Shown: one piece after another, positions 35,744 to 46,750 of the stretch
How the letters are laid out: each line of letters opens with the position of its first letter
How positions within the stretch are numbered: the stretch's first letter is position 1
Assembly: GCA_031216915.1 (NCBI GenBank)
Contig: CM062288.1
Coordinates: 184,786,596-184,850,595, forward strand
Reading direction: 5' to 3'
DNA: 64,000 bases
Origin: Pictodentalium vernedei
Lineage: Eukaryota > Mollusca > Scaphopoda > Dentaliida > Dentaliidae
Program-made: the position numbers and the translations under genes
The notes under the pieces: generated by a model
What the model saw: only the letters and a program-made list of their open reading frames with translations
Databases searched by the model: none
Told to the model about the DNA's origin: nothing

Positions 35744-37136
35744 TACTGACGAAAAAAAGAAACACAAGGTCAGTTTTGGTAATATAATTTTTTTTTTTAT
35801 ACTTAGACCAAATGTAGTAAAATTTGACACATAGCTACTACAGTGTACTGTCTCAAGAGTCTTTGGTTAAAATTTAGTTAACCATGACCACGTGCGATGC
35901 TGCATGCTTTCAACAGATTTTTCAACAAAGCATTCATCTAGGGCACTCCCCCATGCTATGGGCTTGAAAACCATGCCAAATCGAAGTTTTGAACAGTACA
36001 TCGATTGCACATTTCATTTCAACTAGATTTAAAAGCAAAATGCCACGAATGTCCCAAGTTAATAGGGGTAAGGCCATTACTCTAATTTTGCAGGCCCAAT
36101 CACAGTGTCTCATTGCCCAGCAATTTGGGGTCCATGAGTCAACGATAGCTCATTTAGTTGGGCGTTCCAGAGCTACAAGAAGATTAGATGAACGTCCCAG
36201 GAGCGGATGTCTGCACATTACGTCACCAAGTGAAGATAGAGGCATACGTCTCTCACATCTCTGTAACCGATTACAGACAGTGACGGAGACAGTGAGTCAG
36301 GTTGTAGGCACTCATGGTCACCAAGTGTGTCCAAGAACAGTTAGGAATCAGTTGCAGGAGTTCAATTAAGTCCACAACATTCCTAGGTTGGTCCGCAAAT
36401 TACACCCAGGCGACATCATTGTCAATTGCAATGGCTGTGGACACATGCACCAATTCGGATTCACTTGGCCCACTTGAGACGTGTGTTATTCACTGACAAG
36501 TCTTGGTTTTTGCTTTACAGGTCAGATGGACAACAACATTACTATCCGCATCAAGGTGAGCGATATTCCGGCGTGAAACCACCTGTTGTGGTCATCCAGG
36601 GCAATCTTACAGCTGTTGGGATCAGGTCCTCATGCCTCGCATCCTTCCACTTATCCATCCATGTAAACTTACATTGCAGGATAATGTGAGGCCACACGTT
36701 GCTAGGGCTTGTCGGGTCCCTGATCAAGGTTTTGTCATGTCCCTGATTGAGGATTTGTGGGACGAGTTGGACAGGGGGGTCAGGAAGCACATCAACCTCC
36801 CAAACAATGTCGCTCAGCTCACATAGACTCTTCTTCGGGAGTGGAATAACATCCCACAAAGGACATAACCAACTTGATGGGGTCAATGGTAAGGAGAGTT
36901 AGAGCAGTAACTTAAGCCTGGGATGGGCACACCCATTATTGATTTTGATCAGATAATGATGTAGGGTACCCACATTTGAATGTTATCCATGCAAATGCCG
37001 TCTGTGTTAAGAAAACAAAACTTGTCAAAATTTAATCAGCAATGAAGAAATGACATCAAACAATGAAATAATCATCCATAACACATTTGAAATATTTACC
37101 ACAGAAAAAAACTTGCATTTCTTTTTTTTGCTAGCA
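35744..37136 (+). mobile_element. Tc1/mariner transposon, decayed, with TIRs and TA TSD
   Basis: The left end TACTGACGAAAAAAAGAAAC and the right end (complement TGCTAGCAAAAAAAAGAAAT) match at about 21 of 27 positions, and TA flanks both sides (35742-35743 and 37137-37138). The interior holds a broken transposase (36040-36870). The length of about 1.4 kb is normal for this superfamily. Confidence 0.75.
36040..36870 (+). pseudogene. Tc1-like transposase, broken
   Basis: The start is taken at MPRMSQVNRGKAI (36040). The N-terminal part has a paired/HTH-type region (QQFGVHESTIAHLVGR), then a stop at 36367. The catalytic half continues in shifted frames: VLFTDKSWFLLYRSDG (first acidic residue in TDKS, usually DES), LQDNVRPHVAR (second aspartate) and SLIEDLWDELDRGVRKH (glutamate region). 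At least two frameshifts and a stop exclude function. A whole transposase would be about 330-350 aa. Relation to Tc1 transposases rests on these motifs. Confidence 0.85.
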
Positions 37137-37209
37137 TATGTTTACATTTGAATGGAATTTAAAAAAAAACCTGTTGTACTTTTCTTGCATCAATGACATT
37201 TTTCTGTAG

Positions 37210-37270
37210 TCCAAGACTGGAGGCTTTCTGTTTCAATACAATTAATATTCACGACCTGTCATCACCAACG
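37210..37270 (+). other. Candidate 61-nt host exon
   Basis: A pyrimidine-rich acceptor (ACTTTTCTTGCATC.. then CATTTTTCTGTAG, 37207-37209) precedes, and a GTGAGG donor follows, an open frame reading PRLEAFCFNTINIHDLSSPT. It enters after two bases of a codon and leaves on a codon boundary. That phase would join directly to the candidate exon at 49060. It lies outside recognised repeats, just downstream of the Tc1 element. I do not recognise the protein, and chance is possible. Confidence 0.3.
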
Positions 37271-37360
37271 GTGAGGCATTATAAAATGTTCATCTGTTTA
37301 TCAAATGCAGTTTCCCAGGACAAACTGGAACTTGCCACTTGCTCCTTATTATACTGTCCG

Positions 37361-37677
37361 GGGGCATGGTGGCTCAGTAGGTAGATGTGCAGGCTGCAAG
37401 CCAAGAGGTCCTCGGTTTGAATCCCACCTGCAGCAACCGCGTTGTGTCCTTGGGCAAGACTCTACACCCCCATTGCCCACGTGGCGGCATGGTGGCATTG
37501 TGTACTAAGGCGTACTGCACATTTACTGGAGTTAGTATGTTGGGGAGCTGACAGTTGCTCACCATTGCTCAGTGGTTCTCTCTGGGGTACTTCGTCTTCC
37601 TCCACCCGTAAAACTGTTGCGATCATGATTAGCCATGTGCAGAAATATGTGACCTTAAACACCAATAAATAAATAAA
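37361..37677 (+). mobile_element. tRNA-headed SINE, full length
   Basis: Head GGGGCATGGTGGCTCAGTAG with box B GGTTTGAATCCC, a body shortened by about 45 bp relative to the others (the CATCGATGGTGC..CTTCAACC section is missing), and tail TGTGACCTTAAACACCAATA. Target duplications are TATTATACTGTCCG (37347-37360) and TATTATACTTTCCG (37678-37691). Confidence 0.9.
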
Positions 37678-37691
37678 TATTATACTTTCCG

Positions 37692-38231
37692 ATATATTTA
37701 TTTCTACATGTAACTTTGAAAGCTTGAACTCCAAAATTGGTTTCAAATTTTCAGTTAAAATGGGATGGTTGTTTAGGGTTACAATGAACTAAATGAGCTA
37801 CTTTTACTCGATAAAACTTTTAGGACCTGCATAATCTTTTAGGGTTGGTCTGTTTACCCTAAACACAATTTTTTTTACATGAGCAAATTGAGCTCGTAAA
37901 CTATTTTACAAAAGCAACTTTTTGCTCTTGTAGTATTTCGCATATGTGAAGGACTGGTGAGTGAGTGCAGAATCCAAGCCTCTTTGATCAATGTGACATT
38001 GGCATTACTTCAAGAAACAATGTGTAGAAACTATGCGGTAGTAATCGGCGCTTGACACATCCCAGGTATTTGACAAGATCAGTGATGATCAGTCTCTCGA
38101 TCAATTTAATGGAGCATTCATTGGTATCTGTGTTAGGGCTACAACGTTTAATTGTGATAAGCTTGGACCGTGATACATTGCTCATGATTCAATTTGTATC
38201 GTTGTTCAATATGTATCGCAGTACAATAAAT
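37692..38231. other. Unassigned DNA with a TAGGGCTACAACG block
   Basis: No gene is seen. TTAGGGCTACAACGTTTAAT at about 38126 looks like the 5' end of a hAT-like element. GTCGCACCCCAAATCG near 41646 could be its partner, but the match is too weak to call. Confidence 0.4.
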
Positions 38232-39274
38232 TAGGGCTGTCACGATTATTCGATTAGTCAACTAACCGTTGACTACTTCAGTAGTCGACTGTTTTTATTT
38301 TTAGTCGTTCATCGTTAATTTTCAAAATCGGTGCAAGGCTTTTTAAATTGCTTAGTAGCGACTGTATAGCCAGAGCAAGAACCGCAATAACCAGTCATTT
38401 TTGCCTATCAGTAGTTAATTGATCTACCTAAGTCATTCTTTGCAACACCTCATACTGCACAGCTCTGTATAAACAAAGTTAACAGTCCCACTGTATTCGT
38501 GTAATGATGAAACAGTACTAAAGAGTATTGCACAAGTGGTGTTCGATAAGAATGATTGGACGACCCCATTGGAATTTCGTTTGGCAACTTTTATTTTTAG
38601 TTTAAACCATTGTAACTTCCATAGGAATGGAGTTGGTTGTTATACATACATGTATTCAAAATATCTGAAAGTTTTCTTCACTGGTTGTCCCCTCCAAATT
38701 TTTTTCGGGGGATTATTAAAATAGCTGGTGTCCGTGTGTCTGCCTGTCCATCTGTGCATCCATCCCACTTTGGTTTCCCAATGATAATTTCAGTTATAGT
38801 TGACCAAATCAAATGAAATTTGGTATGTAGACATATCACCATAGACCACAGGTCAAGTTCAAATCGAGGTTTGGTCCAACATTGTTTGCCAGAGTTATGT
38901 CCCTTTTTTGACTTCGAAAAATTCAATTTTTTTTTTCAAATACCACAAATTGCACACTTTTTCGGGGGACATGTGGCCGGGCAGCCTTTTATTGTTATGG
39001 AAATCCAATGCAAACTGTAATGTGAATTTTTTATAGTTTGCAACAGTCCATCAGTGCTACTTCAGTGTTGCCATATTGTCACAAGTTACTCACAACTTCC
39101 CTGAAGTTCTGTCATCTTGACAGCGGACGGTACGCATCCATAATGGTCAGTTTTAATTTTTAAGTATTAATTAGTGGATTTTTGTTACATTTATGGGAAA
39201 AGCCTATTAATATTGTCGACTGTCGATTTATATCGACAGTTAATCGACTAAAAATTGATAGTTGTGACAGACTA
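38232..39274. mobile_element. Possible hAT-like MITE with nested tandem-core fragment
   Basis: The left TAGGGCTGTCACGATTATTC and the right end (complement TAGTCTGTCACAACTATCAA) share CTGTCAC and, further in, GATTAGTCAAC / AGTCGATTAAC motifs. The interior has TCGACTG and CGACAGT blocks. Positions about 38690-38990 hold a fragment starting near TTTTTTTCGGGGGATTATT and ending near TTTTTCGGGGGACATGTGGC, related in layout to the TTCCCCCGAA element at 22781. No clear 8-bp target duplication is seen, so this is tentative. Confidence 0.4.
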
Positions 39275-39443
39275 AAAATAAATATAAATAAAATCATGCA
39301 AAACAACTTCTTCGATTTTGAAAACTAGTTCAGAGAAACCTTGTTCTTGCATACTAACATTGATAGTAATAAATGTGCCATTAAAGCGATTATTCAGTTT
39401 ACCAAAATTTTATGAATTCCCTCTAATTATATTGCACTAAATA

Positions 39444-41001
39444 TACACCTGGAACTAAATTAAACACCTCCTGAATGTTTCATGACTTTGAAGTTGCTGT
39501 TACTGATTAATGTTTAATGATTGCTATGTCTTGCAGTACATCTCATCTAGTGAAACATGTTTCTGGTTGATAGCGTACCCCAAATACATCCCCTCATCGA
39601 CGTGAAGCATGGTTCCTGCGAATGTCACAAAAAACACTATCATCCACATTCAACATCTGGGTATAAAACAATAAAATTTCTCACTTCCTTTATCAATAAA
39701 TGTTGACATGGCAAGGAGGAGATTGTCAGAGGCACTAAGATGGCAAATCTTTGGCATTCATGCAACAGGCATGTCATTCAAAGCTGTTGGAAGTCATCAG
39801 CAGACTTGTCCGAAAACATCAACAAACCAATGATGTTAAGGACTGACCAAGGCCTGGACAACCCCAGAAGACCTCTCCTCAGGAAGATTGACATCTGACA
39901 TGCCTCATTAGGCATGAACCGTTTGCTTGAAGTGGGGTTTTGAAATGCCTTTGGCTCCTCAACTGGTGTTTGTGCAACAGAACTGCCTGAAACCATCTCA
40001 AAGCACTGGGTATGAGGTCCAGAAGGGTCCTCAAGCTTTCAGCTCTGTCCGGACAAAGACGATGTTTGAAGTGGTGTATGGCACGACAACATTGGAATCT
40101 CAGGACATGGAGGAGAGTCCATTGGTCAGACGAGAGTAGATTCCTGCTTCACGTCACAGATGGTCGCATGAGAGTGTGGAGGCATAGAAATACTCTTACA
40201 TGCCCAGAAACCTCAGGCCTACTGTTCCTTATGGTGGAGGATCAGTAATGATCTGGGGATGCCTCTATCATGATTGTTCACTTGATATGGTGACTGTATG
40301 TGGGAATCTCCGTGGCCATCAGTACATCCAGGACATTCTTAATCCGGTTGTCGTGCTACTCGACCCTGTATTCATGGACGACAGTGCAAGGCCACATCAT
40401 TCCCATGCTGTGAGAGCATTCCTTTAGAACAAAGCTATTACCACACTACCTTGGCCTGCAATGAGCCCTAATTTGAATCCCTTAGAACACATCTGGGACT
40501 TTCTTGGACGTTGTGTGCAAGCAAGGGATCCGTCTGTACAGAATTTGGCCGATTTGGAAGCTGCATTGAATGAGGAATGGCAGCAGTTGCCTCTCGACTG
40601 TATCAGAACCTCAATGGTAACATTAGGAGGTGGGTTCAGGCTGTCATTTGGGCACATTGTGGATACACTCACTACAGACGTCAGACACTGCTATTGTGTT
40701 CAGGAGATCTCAAGTTACATTTTTTGTCAGTAATTACTGATATTGTTTCATCATGGACCGTTCCAGTGCCATACTTGTCGAGAGAACATTTTTCCATCAA
40801 AACCATTAGCGACAGATATGTGTAATTAGTGCCATTAAAATACTGTATATTTTCATCATTGTGTTGTCTTTCATTTGTCAATAGACCATTCTTTCCACAA
40901 ACAATCACTTTTTGCCATCTGAAAGATAGCGTGAAAGTAATGACAGTTTCTATTAATACCACTGCTAAAAAAACTGGATGCTTAATAAGTTCCTGGTTCT
41001 A
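39444..41001 (+). mobile_element. Tc1/mariner transposon, decayed (second family)
   Basis: CACCTGGAACTAAATTAAAC at the left and the complement of AAGTTCCTGGTTCTA at the right form degenerate inverted repeats next to TA dinucleotides. They bracket a broken transposase. Boundaries are approximate (a few bases). The length of about 1.56 kb fits. Confidence 0.6.
39708..40740 (+). pseudogene. Tc1-like DD34E transposase, broken
   Basis: It starts MARRRLSEALRWQIFGIHATG at 39708 and is soon interrupted by stops and frameshifts (about 39790-40010). Recognisable segments follow in changing frames: RTWRRVHWSDESRFLLHVTD (first D), VPYGGGSVMIWGC, VFMDDSARPHHSHAV (second D), a stop near 40424, then MSPNLNPLEHIWDFLGRCV (E). 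Between the second D and the E are 34 residues, counting the stop position, the Tc1 DD34E spacing. About eight lesions make it non-functional. Confidence 0.9.
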
Positions 41002-41182
41002 TTTATTTAATTGATCCGTTATATCTTGTTTGACAGAGCTCTGCCAAACAAGAGATAAGGGATTAAATGTTTAGAACATATATTCTGAGCGGAAAAAAGC
41101 ACTGGAAAATGGGTCTTAAAATCAAAAACTTAAATTACCTAATGTCATGGGTTATCACAGTGAGAAGGTACCTTTTGTTGAA

Positions 41183-41480
41183 TTGGTAGAGTCTTAAATT
41201 ATTTTTCAAAAGTGATCTTTGATTTTTCAAAGATACACTTCTACCAGCAAGAGGAGCCTTAGTTTAGCATGATTTTGCACCTCCATAATTGCTTTGTTAC
41301 TATTTATTGGAGAGTGCCTCTTGGCACTCTCCAATAAATTGTAACAATACAATTTAATATGAACATTTCTTTATCTACCGCTGCACAAATGATGACCTAA
41401 TGCACGAAGTGTAAAGCCACTAAAGGGGCTTCCAGCACTTTTCAGTAGAGCCCTGATAGTGGCTTCTAGCACTCTACCAG
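41183..41480. mobile_element. MITE, TTAACTGGTTGAGTGCT family
   Basis: The right end TAGCACTCTACCAGTTAA, the central palindrome TTATTGGAGAGTGCCTC / GGCACTCTCCAATAA (41307-41337) and inner blocks (CACTTTTCAGTAGAGCCC) match the copies at 42833, 45030 and 51813. The left end is diverged (TTGAATTGGTAGAGTCTT). The family sits between TTAA motifs. Confidence 0.6.
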
Positions 41481-41784
41481 TTAAAGAGTGCATCCTAATT
41501 TGTAATACAAGTAAGCTTATGGAAATGAATACATGCAGTCCCCAAAGTAGCTGACATCTGTAGTTACATGCCAAGAGAGATCATGTGTATCACTATACAT
41601 GTCATATCATGCACACTGAATTGTGATACGCATCGTATCGATAGTCGCACCCCAAATCGATATTGACTGATTATGGTCTCAAATCATTGGTCATTGGTTT
41701 ACATCCCATTTTGATCATTGGTACATCACTAAGCATTTTTCCCATGATGCAACTCAGAATTCATCCAATTCAATCTTGTTGTTC

Positions 41785-41965
41785 CCAATGGAATCCCTGG
41801 AAGTAAGGCAGTGCATGTTTACTGTGGTAAACAAGCTCTGTTTTAATGGCAAGATAGGACCTGGTAACAATGCCTGGGTGAAAGTCTTCCAAAATGGCCA
41901 AAATGGGTATATAAACAATTGTCTAGACTTGACTTTATATCTTTGTTGCAGTTATGATTAGCCAT
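41785..41965 (+). mobile_element. SINE-like repeat, GTTTTACTGGTAAAATAGGACC head
   Basis: GGCAGTGCATGTTTACTGTG, TTTTAATGGCAAGATAGGAC and TGTTGCAGTTATGATTAGCC match the repeats near 21062, 35320 and 47936. Its 3' part (TTATGATTAGCCATTCTGCA) is the same tail motif as in the tRNA-headed SINEs. Confidence 0.5.
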
Positions 41966-42164
41966 TCTGCAGAAATTCTGCAGCTCTTGATAATTTAATC
42001 TTTTGACCTCCATGTGCACAGGGTTAACTGGTTTCAAAATAATAAAATTTCGAGCAGGAAATGTTTCCCAGAATGTCATTAAATCTTGTTTGCATGTGTC
42101 TTCTGTTATTCATGCCACATGGTAGGTGAAGTGAAACAAACTTGTGTATATTTGTGTTACATTC

Positions 42165-42440
42165 AGTCAGCGGGGAGTGCAGTGGTGCAGGAAGTATAGA
42201 TATAGGATGCAAGCCGAGACACCCTCGGTTTGAATCCCACCGGTGGCAACCACGTTGTGTCCTTGAGCAAGACACTTAATCCCAATTGCCCCTGTCGGGG
42301 CACGGTGGCATTGTCGATGGTGCACTTGTCTTCAACCAATGCTAAACCTGCTTGTGTGGAGTTAGTACATTGGGGAGTCTAACTGTTGTTCACCATTGCT
42401 TGGTGGTTCTCTCCAGGTACACCAGCTTCCTCCACCTGTA
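42165..42440 (+). mobile_element. tRNA-headed SINE, 3'-truncated
   Basis: Degraded head GCGGGGAGTGCAGTGGTGCA, box B GGTTTGAATCCC, GTGTCCTTGAGCAAGACACT, then TTCAACCAATGCTAAACC and GGTGGTTCTCTCCAGG. It stops after CCACCTGTAAAACTC without the AATAAATA tail. The stretch 42441-42832 holds nothing recognised. Confidence 0.8.
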
Positions 42441-42832
42441 AAACTCTCCGACAGACAGGGATTCTTTTGGGATGTCTGCAGTGGCCAAATATGGGACCCT
42501 TTCCAATGACATTTTGGCATGATTTTTTGCCAATTCAAACCACAAATTTCTCGTCTCAGTCCTCATTTAAATAAAAAATTAATTCTTCTCTAACTCTTGA
42601 AGGCCCAATCACTCTTTCCTGCAACAAAACAGGTGCCTCAACAGGAAGTTTTTAGATACATTTGCATGTTACATCCCAAGAACCTTGTCAGTTGTTTCTA
42701 TGCAAATCATTGCTGCCTATATGTGCAACCAAGACTTGCCTAGACAGAGCTGCAAAGCCACAGAATGTAGACTGTCAAAGTGCAATAAAACGCATAAATA
42801 TCTTTTTAATAGTATACAAACAATTTATTTAA

Positions 42833-43025
42833 CTGGTTGAGTGCTAGATTATGTTTGGAAGTTGGAATTTGTTCATATAGATTTGCATTATTAAAAATTA
42901 TTGGAGAGTGCCTTAAGTATATGCTTATGACTGAATAGGAAATTTGTGTTAAGAATATGAAGACTTTAGTATGGCACCCTCATGTTTCTTGAAAGCCATG
43001 ATAGTGGCTTCCAGCACTCAGCCAG
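42833..43025. mobile_element. MITE, TTAACTGGTTGAGTGCT family, short copy with TTAA flanks
   Basis: CTGGTTGAGTGCTAGATTAT at the left mirrors TCCAGCACTCAGCCAG at the right, and TTAA stands at both junctions (42829-42832 and 43026-43029). The central GGAGAGTGCC palindrome is partly lost. TTAA targeting suggests a piggyBac- or Kolobok-type origin. Confidence 0.7.
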
Positions 43026-43029
43026 TTAA

Positions 43030-45029
43030 TAGAGATGACAGAGGCTGATCATGTAAAAAAACTTAGTGCATGCACTATACATGTAGTAGCTTCTGTTTTA
43101 ATGTTCTTCGTTCAATTTGAAAGTGAAAGTTCTTATTTTTTATGGGTTTCTTCTCCCAGACAAATTCCCATTTGAAGCCTTCACGACGAGAATGGTCCTA
43201 ATTACATGGGCCCTAGACTCCTTCCCCAAGAGGGACTGAAGAATCCCTGTAAGATTCGACATCAAAAAAGAATATTAATAAATTGTGACATTGCATGATG
43301 TCGATTCCATATGAAATTTTCTGAATAGTAGAGCACTGATCTGATAACTATGGCAAACATACTCTTCAAAACCTGATTGTCCTGTCAGGCAGAGGTAATA
43401 GCAAATTTAAATGCCCAACTGAAATTTTGCCTGTCATAGAACATCTGGACAAGCCTGTTTGTGTGCCCTGCTGTGTTATGATGTGTGTTTATCTGTCCCT
43501 CTTCGAAAGATGGGATAGAGTGAAGCCCACTTCTCAGTTATTTCATTCTCCTCCCGTTTACTTCGAAGAACCAGGATGACCGATTCTTTCTGTATGTCAA
43601 GATTTCTGGGTGTTCAGCTACAACAAACAGCAATATTGTTTACATCAATGGCCCATGGATTCATTAGTTTACTACTTTGGAACCTAGATCTATTCTATGA
43701 TGATGACAAAATGTTGCATTCTTCCAAGTCTGTCGATGAAATACTGTGGCCTAATACATTGTTGGAAAAGACTATCTGAGGCCTATCAAAGAGTGTATTA
43801 CTTCACAAAATATCAACTTTTAATATGAAAGAAATGTATGAAATCACCAGCAATACTGTCAATGGAAAACCTATCAGTTTTTGTTGTCATTTCTCATGCT
43901 TATGAATCTGAAAAAAGTGTCATTTGAAAAAAGGTTGCCTTGAGAATGTAACCATCTGAGATCAAAATATCAAAATTTTAAGTGGCAATTTTATTCCAAC
44001 ATAATGCAACAAGGAATTTGATAAATTCAATTTTGCATGAGAAAGCTTATCAAGCTCTGTTAAACAAGATTGAATTGGTTAAATTTCCAGTTGCATTATG
44101 GGAAAATATGTCCAGAAATTACCCTGATAATCATTCAGTTCCTCTTCTTTATAGACCTATTTGGCAGAGTTGTGTTTTGACGTCAGTGTGCTGAGCTGTT
44201 GAGTCATTAAAACCCCAATAAATAAATAATACTCCAGATATTTCCTTCCACCTCTATTATCTGTTTTATTAATTGTTTTTGTTAACCCTCTATGTTAACC
44301 CTGCACCTAACGTAACTACATGATGACCAGATGACTGACAAACAATTCTTTAACTTGTTGAATGCTGGGGGAACGTCCAGAGTTATGGACCTTTTTCAAC
44401 TTAGACAAATTTTTCTGTTTTCTCTCTTTCCACTTAGAAATTTTTTCTGTCCCACAATACCTTCAAGGCTACTTTGAACTTGCATACGGGTCAGGGGCAT
44501 TGGCCCACGCTTTGCATTGCTTTTGTTACAAATCGCCTTTGAAATATAATTTATCGCTCTACCAGTTAATAACCAAAACTTTCCATTTTTGTCTCCCAAA
44601 ACATAACTTATGACATCTCACTAGAACGAGCTAGTTGAGCTATGTTTTTTAGACAAAAATAGGAAAAAATTTGAAATGTGAATTTTGTGAATGGCACAGT
44701 CAGATTCTCCATTACAAAAATGGTTACTGTTGATGCAAATTGAAATTAATTTCGCGCATAGATGCTCTGATGCATTCAGTTTTGTCATTTTGTGGGTGAC
44801 AATGGATTGGCCTTCGCACATGCTGCAGTTGGAACTGTGCTGTTACATGTGGGGCATTGTGGATTATCACACTAACTGGTTTTGTTGTATTGTTCATTAT
44901 GAGAATAAGTTTTGGGCTGTAGAATTCAGTAATGGTAACATTTCACCTCATTTAATGATTCCAATTGTAACAAACTGTTGGTACAATAGCAAGTGATATT
45001 GTTGCCCATCTTGAAATGTCTCTTATTCT
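43030..45029. other. Mostly unassigned AT-rich DNA
   Basis: The repeat block shared with 5285-5405 lies at 44378-44520. A SINE tail fragment (TTAAAACCCCAATAAATAAA) lies at 44207-44227. Around 43551-43655 one frame reads NQDDRFFLYVKISG.. up to a stop after GPWIH. It looks protein-like but lacks a good donor and a convincing acceptor. Confidence 0.45.
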
Positions 45030-45330
45030 TAACTGGAGAGTGCTAAATTATTTTTCAAAGATGATTTTGTAACATGGACATTTCTTTTAAAAGATACAAA
45101 GCTGCCAGCAAGCGGAGACTTAGTTTAGCAAGATTTTGTTCATCAATAATTGTTTCGTTACTGTTTATTGGAGAGTGCCTGCTGACAATCTCCAATAAAT
45201 TGCAACAGAACAATTTATATGAACATTTTTTTTATATACTACTGCACAAACAACAAGCAAATGCATACAGTGTAAAGCTAGTGTAAAGCTACTAAAGTGG
45301 CTTTTAGCACTTTTCAGTAGAACAGTCTTG
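45030..45330. mobile_element. MITE, TTAACTGGTTGAGTGCT family
   Basis: TTAACTGGAGAGTGCTAAAT, the TTATTGGAGAGTGCC / GACAATCTCCAATAA palindrome (45165-45198) and GCTTTTAGCACTTTTCAGTA match the 41183 copy in order. The right end is lost beyond AGTAGAACAG. Confidence 0.6.
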
Positions 45331-46430
45331 AAAATATTACGCACGCGATTTTATCGCACGCCTACCACTTGCATAAATCTTATTCCACGCACACGGTTTT
45401 CTGCGCGCATATCTTTCACTTTGACTACACAGTACAGACGCTTCAATCTTGACAAAGACGGAAATATTTTGAACAGCCCTCAAGTGGTTAAATCATCTGA
45501 CATACCGTCCAGACATTATGTTATAATATATGTATGTTTTGAAATCAACGAGTGCACTTCGGATGACAAATGCATGTGACTTCAAAGTATTCATAAAATA
45601 GCACTTCCTTGACAATATATTGACATGTGCTTGCAACACTGTCTAATTCTAATGTTTACGTATTAAATAAACTTTCTTTCGAATGACAAATGAATGAAAT
45701 AATGAAAATCACCCCATTCAGTGTGAGATTGAATGCCAATGCTATTAAACTGTAATCCAGGGCTCTGTGAACAATCTTCATTGTCTTCTGGATTAATGGT
45801 TCAATGTACATGTGGTGTGCTATATATAATCTCATAATTTTAGAGAGAGGGGAAGGTACTTGCACTTTGAACTTTTATTAAAACTAATATTTGGGAAAAA
45901 ACCCAAGTGCTTATAGTGTTTAAGACTTGAATATTTTTCTCTAAAAAGAAAACAAAACCGAAACCGGCCTCAACTCTTTTTTAAAAAACTGAGTAGAAAC
46001 CGAAACCATGGAAAAATTCCATAACCTCCCAACACTAATTGATGTACTGACTGAAATAAAAATTGGTTACCCACTTTTCTAACTGGGCGGTGTCAGATGC
46101 AAGAAAATGTCCTTCCCGCAGTTGTAATTTAAAACATTTTCTCTGTCCGATGCGAACAATGGTTGTGCCGACAGTCTGGTTTTCTCCTCATACCAGACCT
46201 TCCAGTTTATCCCTAGCAGAAACCCTGGCTGACAGTTTGTGCATAATAAGATAGTATCACATGCAGATAGCAATTATAAGGCAATTCAGTATGTTTTTAC
46301 AGAAAAAAACTTTTTAGGCAAGCGATTTGCTTGCCTAACTGGTTTTCAGGCAAGCGATTTGTTGCCACTCGATTTTTCATATGGTCAAGACTAGTAGAGC
46401 GATGATAGTGTCTTCTAGTAGTATACCAGT
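45331..46430. other. Unassigned DNA
   Basis: No gene or intact element is recognised. AGGCAAGCGATTTGCTTGCC near 46317 is a small palindrome followed by a partial repeat of itself (TCAGGCAAGCGATTTG). Confidence 0.45.
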
Positions 46431-46453
46431 TAACTGGTAGAGTTAACTGGTAG

Positions 46454-46750
46454 AGTGCTGAATTATTTTTAGTCATCAAAAGTTTTTCCCCTGTCTGAGC
46501 CTTGTTGCATTTTATGGGAGAGTGCCTATATAGGCACTCTCCCATAAATTGTAGCAAGGCAAATGTATATAGACTAAGGGGCACGGTGGCGTTGAGGTAA
46601 CCGGAGTGCTGAGTTATTTTTAGTCATAAAAATTTTTTCCCCTGTCTGAGCCTTGTTGCATTTTATGGGAGAGTGCCTATATAGGCACTCTCACATAAAT
46701 TGTAGCAAGGCAAATGTATATACACTAAGGGGCACGGTGGCGTGGCGGTA
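46454..46750 (+). repeat. 150-bp tandem duplication spanning a MITE/SINE boundary
   Basis: GAGTGCTGAATTATTTTTAG (46454) to GGGGCACGGTGGCGT recurs from 46604 with few differences. Each copy has the TGGGAGAGTGCCTATATAGG palindrome and ends with the first ~20 bases of a SINE head. The first head is cut short (TTGAGGTAACCGG) and the second continues into the 5S-like SINE. The duplication therefore happened after SINE insertion, or was created with it. Confidence 0.8.

Noticed and set aside
38126-41655. A 3.5-kb hAT-like element bounded by TAGGGCTACAACG and GTCGCACCCCAA
   Set aside because: The ends match too poorly and there is no 8-bp duplication; other elements fill the interval.
43551-43655. 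Protein-like stretch NQDDRFFLYVKISG.. ending in a stop, as a terminal exon
   Set aside because: No convincing acceptor (AAG or CCAG without a clear tract at the right distance) and no donor; it would also end the protein upstream of the 49-kb candidate exon.
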